A stretch of 11,858 nt of DNA from a bacterium (GTDB lineage Bacteria; Tectomicrobia; Entotheonellia; Entotheonellales; Entotheonellaceae): the NCBI GenBank assembly GCA_027294925.1, contig JAPULM010000306.1, positions 1 to 11,858 on the forward strand, given 5' to 3'. The notes under the pieces were generated by a model. It had not been told where the DNA came from. It saw only the letters and a list, made by a program, of their open reading frames with translations, and did not search any database. The position numbers and the translations under genes are program-made. Below, in pieces: positions 1-7,118 of the stretch (its first letter is position 1; each line of letters opens with the position of its first letter).

Positions 1-557
1 AGCGTCAGCGGCGACGGCGGACCTGCTACCAACAGGCCGGGGGTGGTGACCTCGAGCAGCGGACCGTCGCGCCTTACCTCAGCAATACGAAAGTGGGTGA
101 CCGCTCCCTCTTGCAGGCGCACAAAGGTGAAGGTGGTACGGAATACGTCAGTTTGTTGCACCAGGTTGTCGGGATTGAGACTACTGCGCACGTCGATGAA
201 GGTGGCGCTCTGGCGGTCGGCGGCAATCGCCACCTGTTGTAGGCTGTGGGCCAGCATGGTGTGACTGCGGAAGCGGTCGCTGATGGTCTGTCGGAAGGCG
301 GTGGCAGTGCTGGCGCTACGGCTCTGCGTCGAAGCAACTGCGACATCGGGCGCCAGCAGGGCTTGTAGGCGGTCGATGTCTTCGCTGAGCAGGGTCTCGC
401 GGTACAGCGCAAGCACATTGTTGATGGCCTGCAGCTCGACCTGGGCGCTGGGACCTGAGGGCGCGGTGAGATCGCCAACCTGGTCGCCGCTGGGCTCGCA
501 GCCCAGCAGTAAAAGCGGCAGACACAGCAAGATAGTGAACCATCGTATCCCCCCCAT
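1..557 (-). CDS. Lipoprotein with probable NTF2/SnoaL-like domain (partial, runs off left edge)
   Basis: Reading the minus strand from ATG 557-555 gives 185 open codons to the window edge, so the C-terminus is missing. Residues 1-20 form a lipoprotein signal peptide: short N-region with Arg5, a hydrophobic run rich in Leu, then lipobox LLGC with Cys20 as the lipidation site. Position +2 is Glu, not Asp, so outer-membrane or outer-leaflet placement is likely. After a Ser/Pro/Gly linker, residues about 38-170 have the pattern of the NTF2/SnoaL fold: an opening helix (VELQAINNVLALYRETLLSE), a DIDRLQALLAPDV segment, a long helix, then alternating beta strands (ATFIDVRSSL, FRTTFTFVRLQEG, THFRIAEVRRDG). 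Such domains often bind small ligands or support protein contacts; no catalytic residue can be named. GGGGAAGGTGAGG directly precedes the ATG. The signal peptide is clear; the fold assignment is inference from pattern only. Confidence 0.72.
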   Translation of the reverse strand, partial: MGGIRWFTILLCLPLLLLGCEPSGDQVGDLTAPSGPSAQVELQAINNVLALYRETLLSEDIDRLQALLAPDVAVASTQSRSASTATAFRQTISDRFRSHTMLAHSLQQVAIAADRQSATFIDVRSSLNPDNLVQQTDVFRTTFTFVRLQEGAVTHFRIAEVRRDGPLLEVTTPGLLVAGPPSPLT

Positions 558-1194
558 CCTCACCTTCCCCCGCCTGGGAGGAAGGGATTGGGAGAGAGGG
601 GTAATTTGCCTCACCCGCAATAACGAGACAATCTCCCTGCCGGGAAGGGATTGGCGCTGGCGTTGTGGCATGGTGGTCTTCCCTACAAAAGGCCCTATCC
701 CGCTTGCCTGGGGACATAAGCATGGGGACAGATGTCGAATCAGCTCCCGTCAAGGGCTGCCTGGGGGCTAACATACCACATCTGCGTCGGAGAAACTTGT
801 AGTGTTCCTGGTCTTTTCCTGGTGATTGCCTGAAAAGTGTGAATACGTACGACTCGCATGGCATTAAAAAATCGTTAGATTCATACCATGAAAACAACCA
901 TGGATAACACCGGAAGACTCGTCATCCTTTGAGTTGCGACAGAAAATTTGAGTCACCAGAGTAATTGGAGTTCGACCTGGGGAAAACGAATCGTGATCGA
1001 GGGGTGGTTTTCATGCTACTATAAGTACAAAATAATTATGATTTTCGTATATTCAATCATCAATAAACAGCAGAGGCCAAAAAAGTCCACGCAAGCGCTC
1101 GCTCTGTTAAGGGCACGGGTGCTGCGGTAGGCTGGGGGGCACAACGGCGTTCTCAGGGGTTACGTGCCCAAGGTACCAGCACTATGCTCTACGG
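558..1194. other. Gene-free stretch left of the adenylate cyclase relic
   Basis: I find no believable gene in these 637 bases. The ORFs crossing it are short, lack ribosome binding sites, and read as low-complexity Arg/Ser/Pro shadows. It contains a pair of related GC-rich units at about 561-600 and 632-660, a tandem TTCCTGGT repeat (805-812 and 816-823, 11-nt period), and a markedly AT-rich patch at about 1015-1085 inside otherwise GC-rich DNA. It looks like an old junction where genes have been lost. Confidence 0.6.
561..660. repeat. Pair of related GC-rich units sharing a 12-mer
   Basis: The 12-mer GGAAGGGATTGG occurs at 580-591 and again at 643-654. Each copy is preceded by a pyrimidine-rich arm (CCTTCCCCCGCCTGGGA, and TCTCCCTGCCGGGA) that can fold back on the following GGAAGGGA. 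Such CCTCACC...GGGAGAGGG-type units resemble the dispersed intergenic palindromic repeats of many bacterial genomes. Only two copies are visible here, so family membership is inference. The first copy lies just upstream of the lipoprotein start and may sit in its leader. Confidence 0.45.
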
Positions 1195-1287
1195 AAGGGT
1201 TTCTCGTTCGACCTTGTCAGGGTCGCCGAACTGAAAGGCTTCGACGAACCCATCTCGATCTTTGAAGCCCAGGTCTCGAGACGGTAG
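1195..1287 (+). pseudogene. 3' relic of a class III adenylate/guanylate cyclase gene
   Basis: In the frame of 1201 the DNA reads FSFDLVRVAELKGFDEPISI and then FEAQVSRR and a TAG stop at 1285-1287. The block V-x-ELKGFDEP-(I/V)-x-(I/V)-(F/Y)-E is the usual C-terminal end of class III nucleotide cyclase domains, where it closes the catalytic fold. The frame is open only from 1111, after a TAA at 1108-1110. It has no in-frame ATG and contains none of the cyclase core: no metal-binding aspartates and no substrate-specifying Lys. Only the last 30 or so codons of the gene therefore remain. The monooxygenase gene begins 71 nt downstream. This looks like the stump left by a deletion or insertion at about 1190. 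A chance match over such a specific block is unlikely but possible. Confidence 0.6.
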
Positions 1288-1358
1288 GTACCGAATCGGC
1301 GAATCGCGGCGTCGACGCCGAGTGACCGAACGGTACGGGCAAGCCCGAGGAGGATCGA

Positions 1359-2291
1359 ATGGCATTACCGCTGAGGTTTGGAATCCTTGCCCCGCAGGTG
1401 GTTCCGTATACCGTCCAGATCAACCGCTGGCGGGAGCTGGAGGCGTACGGCTTCGACAGCCTGTGGTTCGCCGACCATTTCGTGAACCCGGCGAGGCCAT
1501 CCGGCAGGTGGTTCGAGTCGTACACCCTGATGGCGGCAGCCGCCACGCAGACCAGGCGGCTCCGGCTCGGCGCGCTGGTCAGTTCGATCACCTTCCGGCA
1601 TCCGGCGCTGCTAGCGAAGGAGGCGCTGACCATCGATCACATCTCCGACGGGCGTTTGGAGCTGGGCGTTGGCGCGGGCGGCGCACCAGACGACTTCGAG
1701 ATGACGGGCCTACCGGCGTGGGAGCTGCCTGAGCGGGTACGGCGCTTTCGCGAGTTTGTGTTGATGCTCGACGCGCTGCTCCGGCAGGAGCCGGGCGGCG
1801 GTGAGGGGATATCGTTTGACGGCGAGTACTACCGGGCGGCCGAGGCGATGATGAACCCGGGGCCGGTGCAGCGGCCCCGACCACCGCTGACGCTCGCAGC
1901 CGGCGGCCCGGTGACGATGAAGTTCGCCGCGCGTCATGCCGATTCTTGGAACCAGATCCCCAGCAGCATGGGCGGCGGTGAACGCCCCGCGACGGCGGAG
2001 GAATGCCTGGACGTGGTGCGGTCACGGAATGCGCGCATGGACGACTTCTGCGCCGCAGTAGGGCGAGCCCCCGGGACGCTGCGCCGTTCGATCCTCGCCG
2101 GTGGCGGCGTGACGCCGGACGCTCCGTGGTCATCCCCCGAGGCGTTCCGAGACTTTGTCGGTCGTTACATGGAAACGGGGGTGAACGAGTTCATCTTCTA
2201 CTACCCGTCTCGAGTAGAACAGGCCGACGGGCACTACGAGCGAATCGCCCGCGAGGTGATTCCTAATCTGAAGCAAGCGGCCAGCACCTAA
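1359..2291 (+). CDS. LLM-class flavin-dependent oxidoreductase (luciferase-like monooxygenase)
   Basis: The 310-residue protein has the usual length for a single-domain luciferase-like (beta/alpha)8-barrel oxidoreductase that uses FMN or F420. Family marks are the first strand with LRFGILAPQ (5-13), GFDSLWFADHF (31-41) at the second strand/helix unit, RHPALLAKEALTIDHISDGR (80-99) and the following LELGVGAGG (100-108), which lies at the flavin phosphate site in this family. The C-terminal half has RPRPPLTLAAGGP and a closing VNEFIFYYP strand. GAGGAGG seven bases upstream fixes the ATG. It stands alone: the cyclase relic lies upstream and the sulfatase converges from downstream, so there is no operon context for its substrate. 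Members act as alkane, aldehyde or sulfonate monooxygenases or as F420-dependent reductases. The sequence does not let me choose between them or decide the cofactor. Confidence 0.9.
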   Translation: MALPLRFGILAPQVVPYTVQINRWRELEAYGFDSLWFADHFVNPARPSGRWFESYTLMAAAATQTRRLRLGALVSSITFRHPALLAKEALTIDHISDGRLELGVGAGGAPDDFEMTGLPAWELPERVRRFREFVLMLDALLRQEPGGGEGISFDGEYYRAAEAMMNPGPVQRPRPPLTLAAGGPVTMKFAARHADSWNQIPSSMGGGERPATAEECLDVVRSRNARMDDFCAAVGRAPGTLRRSILAGGGVTPDAPWSSPEAFRDFVGRYMETGVNEFIFYYPSRVEQADGHYERIAREVIPNLKQAAST

Positions 2292-2469
2292 TACGACGGA
2301 CACGCACACGGTCGAACTCCGAGTAACCGCGGGATCGATGTCACTTCCATAATCGACCGGCCGCCAGGGGCGCTACCAGGTGTCCCGGCAGATAGCGAGC
2401 CGCTTGTCATGCTTACAACACAGAAAGACCCCTTTGAGATTGACCTCAAGGACCTCTTCCCAACTCTCT
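2292..2469. other. Convergent intergenic gap without a clear terminator
   Basis: The monooxygenase and sulfatase genes converge here. I looked for a hairpin followed by a T-run on either strand and found only a five-base arm pair, TTGAG and CTCAA around 2433-2448. That is too weak to call a terminator. Confidence 0.4.
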
Positions 2470-3942
2470 CTACAGCTTCGCCGCCACTTCCGGCGGAACC
2501 GGCGTATAATTCTTCGTGGTCACCAGATTGCGCATGACTGCTTCGGGGCCACCGCGGCTTTCGACCAACGCTTTCTGAGCGGCTTTCGCCTGGCGGTCAG
2601 TTGCCTCGGGGTCGACGATGGCCCTGAGATGATGCTCGAAGGCCTGCACGGTGCCCGCATAGGCGTCGTCTCGGGCAAGATCGTTTAATTCCTCGGGATC
2701 GGCGTTGAGGTCGAACAGCTCGGGTGCAAAGCCGACATAGTAGATGTATTTGTACCGACCTTGGCGGAGCATGAAAGATCCGGAAGGCGACCGCGCCGCG
2801 TGATATTCGCTGAAGGCGAGGCGGTCCGGATCGTCGGCCGCATTGGCAAGGTCGAACCAGGAGCAGCCTGGCAGTGTCTCGAAGTCGTCCACTGCCAGCC
2901 CTACGGCTGCGAGAATTGACGGATAGGCGTCGACCAAGCTCGTCGGTGTGGCAGAAATCTTGTCCGCCGGCACACCGTCGCCTGCCAAAATTAGAGGCAC
3001 GCCGCCACTTTCCTCGTAATGAACGGATTTGCCCCACAAGCCCCGCGCGCCCGCATTCTCGCCGTGGTCTGAGGTATAGATAATCCGCGTCTGCTGGCTG
3101 AGTCCCACCTCGTCGAGGGCCTGCAACACCCGTCCAACCTGTGCGTCCATGAACGTGCAGAGACCGAGATAGGCGGCCAGCGCGGTTCGATGTTGCCCCG
3201 GACTGGCCACGCTTCCCCCTTGCCGGCTTATCAAAGCGTCGATCCAGGGGTGGGGCCTGTAGCCGCTGCCGGGGCCGAGTTTTGGCGTCGGCATATCGTC
3301 CACGGCATAATACTGCATGAATTCTTCCGGCACCATCAGCGGGTAATGCGGCGTGACAAAGCTGACGAAGAGGACCCAGGGCGTGTCGCGGCCGGCGGCG
3401 TCGCGCAGCCAGTCGCAAGCAAATTCCGCAATCTTTCGGTCGTAGCGCGTGTATTCGCTCTCCCCGACCCCCGCACTGATGACAATACTGCCCCCGGCAG
3501 GCACATTCTTTGGCGGCGGTGGCGTAAAATCGGGAAACTGTCCACGTATCGAGAGATGAACCATGCCGACACCGTCCTTGATATGCATCGGGATGTGCTG
3601 CACGTCAAAGCCCGTCAGGTCGTCTTGCTTGCGGTAATGTAGCTTGCCGATCGATTCGACTCGAATGCCTGCCGCCTGCAGTTGGTGGCCCCAACCTTCG
3701 ACCCGGCCGTCGTAGGCGATGGAATTATCCCAATAGCCGATCTCATGAACGTAGCGCCCGGTGGCGAAGCTCGCCCGTGCCGGCACACAGATGGGACAAG
3801 TCGTGTAAGCGGTGCTAAACCGTGTGCCGCGTGCCGCCAGACGGTCCAGATTGGGCGTCCGCACCAGGGGATGAGCGGCACAACCCAGCATTTTCGGATT
3901 GTGCTCGTCCGACATAATAATCAACAGGTTTTGTGGTTTCAT
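2470..3942 (-). CDS. Type I (formylglycine) sulfatase, choline-sulfatase-like subgroup
   Basis: The 490-residue enzyme hydrolyses a sulfate ester; its substrate is not evident. The catalytic signature C-x-P-x-R is CVPAR at 52-56, with Cys52 the residue to be oxidised to formylglycine. Other alkaline-phosphatase-fold sulfatase residues are present: Asp12 in LLIIMSDEH (metal), Lys100 and His102 in IGKLHYR, His199 in FVTPHYP, Asp292-His293 in YTSDHGE (metal) and Lys305 in GLWGKS. The SDHGEN-GARGLWGKS stretch is close to the choline sulfatase/N-sulfatase branch. There is no signal peptide, so it is probably cytoplasmic, which suits maturation by a cytoplasmic formylglycine-generating enzyme; none is encoded in the window. 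A GAGG lies eight bases before the ATG. It is monocistronic and faces away from the acyl-CoA genes. It could also be a phosphonate monoester hydrolase, which shares the CxPxR site. Confidence 0.93.
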   Translation of the reverse strand: MKPQNLLIIMSDEHNPKMLGCAAHPLVRTPNLDRLAARGTRFSTAYTTCPICVPARASFATGRYVHEIGYWDNSIAYDGRVEGWGHQLQAAGIRVESIGKLHYRKQDDLTGFDVQHIPMHIKDGVGMVHLSIRGQFPDFTPPPPKNVPAGGSIVISAGVGESEYTRYDRKIAEFACDWLRDAAGRDTPWVLFVSFVTPHYPLMVPEEFMQYYAVDDMPTPKLGPGSGYRPHPWIDALISRQGGSVASPGQHRTALAAYLGLCTFMDAQVGRVLQALDEVGLSQQTRIIYTSDHGENAGARGLWGKSVHYEESGGVPLILAGDGVPADKISATPTSLVDAYPSILAAVGLAVDDFETLPGCSWFDLANAADDPDRLAFSEYHAARSPSGSFMLRQGRYKYIYYVGFAPELFDLNADPEELNDLARDDAYAGTVQAFEHHLRAIVDPEATDRQAKAAQKALVESRGGPEAVMRNLVTTKNYTPVPPEVAAKL

Positions 3943-3981
3943 GAAATGAACCTCATTGATCTGATCTCCATCAAAAGGCTT

Positions 3982-3987
3982 CTTATA
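3982..3987 (-). promoter_or_regulatory. Possible -10 box for the sulfatase gene
   Basis: TATAAG on the minus strand lies 39 bases before the sulfatase ATG and matches the sigma70 -10 consensus at five of six positions. No good -35 box is found 16-18 bases upstream, so this is a weak call. Confidence 0.3.
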
Positions 3988-4263
3988 CGCTACCTCCGGC
4001 TACTCACTCTATCGCATCCTGCTTGCGCCGGCAAGCCTGGTACGAGCATGATGGCGGTGCTCGATGGTTTGGTCTGAAAGCCCTTGCGCCTACTTCCTAG
4101 CGGTGCTGCCAGATGAGAATGAATCGATTGGCTTGTGGAACTCTAGTGCGACCAGGCTCTGTGGGTCGAAGGACATTGGAAGACACCATGCCACCAGTGG
4201 GTACGAATGCGGCTGCCTGCCGCAGCGGCTCGCAGCAAGGCGTAGAGCGGCTTTGGCTGGCGG
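3988..4263. other. Divergent intergenic stretch, no gene seen
   Basis: This is the rest of the spacer between the divergent sulfatase and acyl-CoA dehydrogenase units. The short ORF at 4064-4267 has no recognisable content and no ribosome binding site. A small hairpin (TGCGGC at 4208-4213 pairing with GCCGCA at 4219-4224) is the only structure I can point to. Confidence 0.5.
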
Positions 4264-4297
4264 TTGACATGCCCCTCAGGATGGGTTAGGTTAAAAT
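4264..4297 (+). promoter_or_regulatory. Sigma70-like promoter upstream of the thiolase relic and acyl-CoA dehydrogenase
   Basis: A perfect -35 TTGACA (4264-4269) is followed after exactly 17 bases by TAGGTT (4287-4292), which runs into TAAAAT (4292-4297). Either hexamer could serve as -10, but only TAGGTT has ideal spacing. The first thiolase-relic codons follow at once, so this was probably the promoter of the lost thiolase/dehydrogenase unit and may still drive the dehydrogenase through a leader of about 270 nt. The 11-mer TAGGTTAAAAT recurs at 11413-11423. Confidence 0.5.
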
Positions 4298-4300
4298 TTC

Positions 4301-4572
4301 AGGCGTTTCCTCAGACCAGCGCTTAGTGACGTGCGCGTCATCAAGGCCCATAACCTCTTTGCGGTCAACGACCTCTACTTTGCCCGCCAGATGGTCGTAC
4401 GCCTCGAAACCATGAATAATTATGGGTCATCGTTGATTTTGGCCATCGGCAGGAACCCACCGGAAGTCGCCTGATGATGGAGATGATTGAGGAATTGGTA
4501 TTGCTCGGCAGCCGGCGTGGTTCTGAAGGTATGCGGCGAGCTGAGCGAGACATTGAGACAAAGAGAGGACAT
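4301..4572 (+). pseudogene. Frameshifted 3' relic of a thiolase (acetyl-CoA acyltransferase) gene
   Basis: Frame 2 from 4319 reads ALSDVRVIKAHNLFAVNDLY, then FARQ and, a little later, MNNYGSSLI. These are the C-terminal-domain marks of thiolases (compare KxHNPFAVND and MNxxGCSLxxGHPxxPTG). At the T4 run 4437-4440 the frame breaks: TTTT where TTTTT would be needed. The thiolase reading then continues in frame 1 as GHRQEPTGSRLMMEMIEELV and LLGSRRG. A second shift follows, since frame 2 again gives SAAGVVLKV (about 4508-4534), matching the family's usual GCAAG...ALVLKV end with roughly a dozen residues lost. Nothing of the N-terminal nucleophile domain remains, because the relic begins right after a promoter. 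The gene once sat immediately upstream of the acyl-CoA dehydrogenase. Two independent frame breaks make sequencing error an unlikely sole explanation. Confidence 0.72.
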
Positions 4573-5775
4573 ATGGAAGGCTTTCAACTACCCGAAGAGC
4601 TCGTTATCCTGCGCGACCAGGTGCGGCGGATCATCCAGGAAGAGATCATTCCCGTCGAACAAACGATCGATCCCGATGCTGCTGAAATTCCCGAGGAGGA
4701 TTTCCAACGCATTTCCCGTCTGACACGGGATGCCGGGCTGTGGTGTATGGGCGCCCCTCAGCAATATGGCGGTGGCGGGCTCAACACTTTTGCCATGTGC
4801 GTCGTCCAGGAAGAGATGGTGCAACACCGGATGGGGCTTTACAACGCGGGTGCAGGGGTGTTCGGGCGCTCCGTGCCTCGCCCCATTTGGGCCGGCAGCG
4901 AGGAACAGATTCAGAAATATGCCGTCACGGCTCTGCGTGAAGCACACCACACCTTTTTCGCTATCACCGAGCCGTCTGGCGGCTCTGACCCGGCTGGGGC
5001 CATACAAACCCGGGCAGTGCGCAAGGGGGATGTGTATGTTCTAAACGGTAGCAAAATCTTCATTTCCCACGCCTATATCGCCGAATGGGGGGTGGTGTTT
5101 GCCCGCACCGATGCCGAGGCAGGGCGGCGGGGTATCTCGGCATTTATCGTGGAAAAGGGCACCCCCGGTTTTACAGCCCGCCCCTTCAAAACCCTACGTA
5201 CCTCTGCCGTGCCGAATGAGGTGTCCTTAGAGGATTGCGAAATCCCTATTACCCAGCGCATCGGTGAAGAGGGGCAGGGGTTGTATCTGGCCTTCGATCT
5301 GTTGGCTCGGGCTCGCTTTCCTTATTCCGCGGCCAACCTGGGAATTTCGGTGGTGGCACACCGCATGGCGGTGGAATACGTCAATCAGCGCAAAACCTTC
5401 GGGGAGTATCTGGCTGATCGCCAGGCCATCCAGTGGATGTTGGCTGACTCCGAAATGGACATCCACACCAGCCGCTGGCTCATCTGGGCCGGTGCCTGGA
5501 AAGCCGACCGTGGTGAAGACGCACGGGTGGATGCCTCCATGGCCAAGGTCTATTCCAGCGAAGCCCTTGGTCGGGTGATCGACCGTTCGGTGCAGATGCA
5601 CGGTGGCTATGGCGTCAGCAAGGAGCTGCCGTTGGAACGCTGGTACCGGGAAGCACGTATCCGCCGCATTGGTGAAGGACCTTCGGAAGTACACCGCATG
5701 GTGATTGCCCGGGATCTCCTGCGCCCCGGCCGGTCCAGACGCCAGGCCATGGAACGGTCGGCTCAGACGGGATAG
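4573..5775 (+). CDS. Acyl-CoA dehydrogenase family protein
   Basis: This FAD enzyme introduces an alpha,beta double bond into an acyl-CoA and passes electrons to ETF. The 400 residues match the family's 380-400. An all-helical N-domain (1-120) begins MEGFQLPEELVILRDQVRR. The beta domain contains the FAD/substrate signature FFAITEPSGGSD and the strand pair VLNGSKIFISHA. The C-terminal helical domain ends with QMHGGYGVSKELPLERWYRE and IGEGPSEVHRM, where Glu368 lies at the position of the catalytic base in medium-chain dehydrogenases. I chose ATG 4573 because AGAGAGGA lies just upstream and family members start at this point. The same frame is open back to 4474, but those 33 codons encode thiolase-relic sequence (MIEELVLLGSRRG). 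A 133-nt gap separates it from the four-gene operon. Chain-length specificity cannot be read from the sequence. Confidence 0.95.
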   Translation: MEGFQLPEELVILRDQVRRIIQEEIIPVEQTIDPDAAEIPEEDFQRISRLTRDAGLWCMGAPQQYGGGGLNTFAMCVVQEEMVQHRMGLYNAGAGVFGRSVPRPIWAGSEEQIQKYAVTALREAHHTFFAITEPSGGSDPAGAIQTRAVRKGDVYVLNGSKIFISHAYIAEWGVVFARTDAEAGRRGISAFIVEKGTPGFTARPFKTLRTSAVPNEVSLEDCEIPITQRIGEEGQGLYLAFDLLARARFPYSAANLGISVVAHRMAVEYVNQRKTFGEYLADRQAIQWMLADSEMDIHTSRWLIWAGAWKADRGEDARVDASMAKVYSSEALGRVIDRSVQMHGGYGVSKELPLERWYREARIRRIGEGPSEVHRMVIARDLLRPGRSRRQAMERSAQTG

Positions 5776-5822
5776 CGGCTGAGAGGCGCGAGCGCAATGT
5801 GAAACGTCATGGATGATGATCA

Positions 5823-5849
5823 GTCGGGTCGGTCAAGCGCCGGCCCGAC
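5823..5849 (+). promoter_or_regulatory. Ten-bp hairpin between the dehydrogenase and the operon
   Basis: GTCGGGTCGG (5823-5832) pairs with CCGGCCCGAC (5840-5849) around the loop TCAAGCG; all ten pairs form in RNA with one G-U. No T-run follows, so it is not a textbook intrinsic terminator. It could weaken read-through, mark an RNA processing site, or protect the downstream operon mRNA, whose first ATG is 59 nt further on. Confidence 0.5.
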
Positions 5850-5908
5850 GCCAGACCGCACAGAACTCGCCTGCCGAGAAATTGTTCAATTCACAAAGGG
5901 TTGTTTCG

Positions 5909-7087
5909 ATGAAAACACTAGACGGTATCCGCGTCGTGGACTTGACGCAAATCTACAACGGTTCCTATGCCGCATTTCTGATGGCGATGAGCGGCGCAGA
6001 GGTCGTTAAGGTAGAGCCGCACGGCGGCGAACGTCTGCGCCGGGGCGCGGGAGCGGAGACGCCGTTCGCCTTCGCTATGCTGAATTCCAACAAGAAGTGT
6101 GTGACGTTGGATTTGAAAGCGGAACGCGGCAAGGAAATATTGAAGGGATTGGTAAAGGAAGCGGATATCTTGTTGGAGAATTTCGCCCCGGGGATTATGG
6201 ACAAGCTGGGCGTCGGCTGGGATGTTCTTCGCAAGGTCAATGCGCGCCTCATTTACGGGTCATCAACGGGCTACGGTCTGTCTGGGCCGGATTGCGATCA
6301 ATTGGCGATGGACCACACGATCCAGGCGACCAGCGGCGTTATGGGCCTAACGGGCGAACCAGGCCGGCCACCGGTCCGCGCCGGCGGCGCGCCCTGCGAT
6401 TTTATGGGCGGCGTGCATCTTTTCGGCGGTGTTATGGCGGCCTTGGAAGGCCGCCACAAAACCGGCAAGGGAACACGCGTCGAGGTCTCGATGTTGGAAG
6501 CCATGTATTACACGCTGGGGTCCGAATTCGGCTATTACCATCGCTATGGCAAGCTGCCGGAACGGCGTGGCGTCAAGTCAGCGTCGTCGTCGACGCCGTA
6601 TAGTATCTATCCGTGTTCCGATGGGTATGTCGCGGTGATCTGCGTCAGCGAACAGCACTGGCTCAACCTATTGGATCTGATCGGCCGTGCGGATCTGAAG
6701 ACGAATTCGGATTACAAGGATAGGGAGTCGCGTTATGCGCATGAGCCGGAAATCAATGAACTTGTTTCAGCCTGGACGCGAACACACGCGCGCAACGACG
6801 CGTACATGCTGATGCGCAAGGCGCGTATTCCGGTTGCGGCGGTGCGCGACTTAGAGGAAGTGCGCACCGATGCGCATTTGCATGCGCGAAAGATGTTGGA
6901 ATGGAAGGACCACCCGGAGATGGGGCGGATCGTTCTCAACAACTCACCGATCCGATTTTCGGATTACGACTATAGCGACATTGAATTTTTTCATCCGCTT
7001 GGCGCCGATAATGAAGCAGTTTACGCTGATTGGCTGGGCTTGACGAATGACGAAATCGCGACGCTGAAAAAAGATGACGTCATCTGA
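5909..7087 (+). CDS. CaiB/BaiF (family III) CoA-transferase, first gene of the operon
   Basis: It moves CoA between carboxylic acids through aspartyl-CoA mixed-anhydride chemistry. The 392-residue length fits the family's roughly 400. N-terminal marks are LDGIRVVDLTQ (4-14) and SGAEVVKVEPHGGE (28-41), where many homologues have LADLGADVIKVE. Next come LLENFAPGIMDKLG (88-101) and IYGSSTGYG (115-123). The segment GVMGLTGEPGRPPVRAG is followed by Asp164, which lines up with the catalytic Asp169 of formyl-CoA transferase. ATG 5909 was chosen over the open frame from 5813 because the 32 extra codons resemble no family member, span the hairpin, and lack a ribosome site; AAAGGG lies eight bases before 5909. 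Residue 17 onward reads NGSYAAFLMAMSGAE where most members have AGPYA...LADLGAD, an unusual lip of the CoA pocket. Its place at the head of the operon suggests it activates the pathway's acid substrate. Confidence 0.94.
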   Translation: MKTLDGIRVVDLTQIYNGSYAAFLMAMSGAEVVKVEPHGGERLRRGAGAETPFAFAMLNSNKKCVTLDLKAERGKEILKGLVKEADILLENFAPGIMDKLGVGWDVLRKVNARLIYGSSTGYGLSGPDCDQLAMDHTIQATSGVMGLTGEPGRPPVRAGGAPCDFMGGVHLFGGVMAALEGRHKTGKGTRVEVSMLEAMYYTLGSEFGYYHRYGKLPERRGVKSASSSTPYSIYPCSDGYVAVICVSEQHWLNLLDLIGRADLKTNSDYKDRESRYAHEPEINELVSAWTRTHARNDAYMLMRKARIPVAAVRDLEEVRTDAHLHARKMLEWKDHPEMGRIVLNNSPIRFSDYDYSDIEFFHPLGADNEAVYADWLGLTNDEIATLKKDDVI

Positions 7088-7118
7088 GGCGAACCCATTT
7101 GCAGGGAGGGATTAAACG

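Noticed and set aside
703..730. Direct GGGGACA repeat resembling tails seen near REP-associated transposases
   Set aside because: Only two short copies, no transposase or stem-loop context in the window.
316..897. 193-residue minus-strand ORF overlapping the lipoprotein gene
   Set aside because: Its frame is a shadow of the lipoprotein over 316-557 and reads low-complexity Arg/Pro/Ser beyond; no ribosome site.
948..1130. 60-residue plus-strand ORF through the AT-rich patch
   Set aside because: No ribosome binding site, no recognisable motif; the frame is open mainly because it crosses a short AT-rich segment.
2597..3418. 273-residue ORF on the same strand as the sulfatase, other frame
   Set aside because: Arg-rich shadow inside a gene with all sulfatase active-site residues in its own frame.
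5813..5908. Upstream start for the first CoA-transferase
   Set aside because: Adds 32 residues unlike any family member, covers the hairpin, and has no ribosome site, whereas ATG 5909 has one and begins at the family's usual point.
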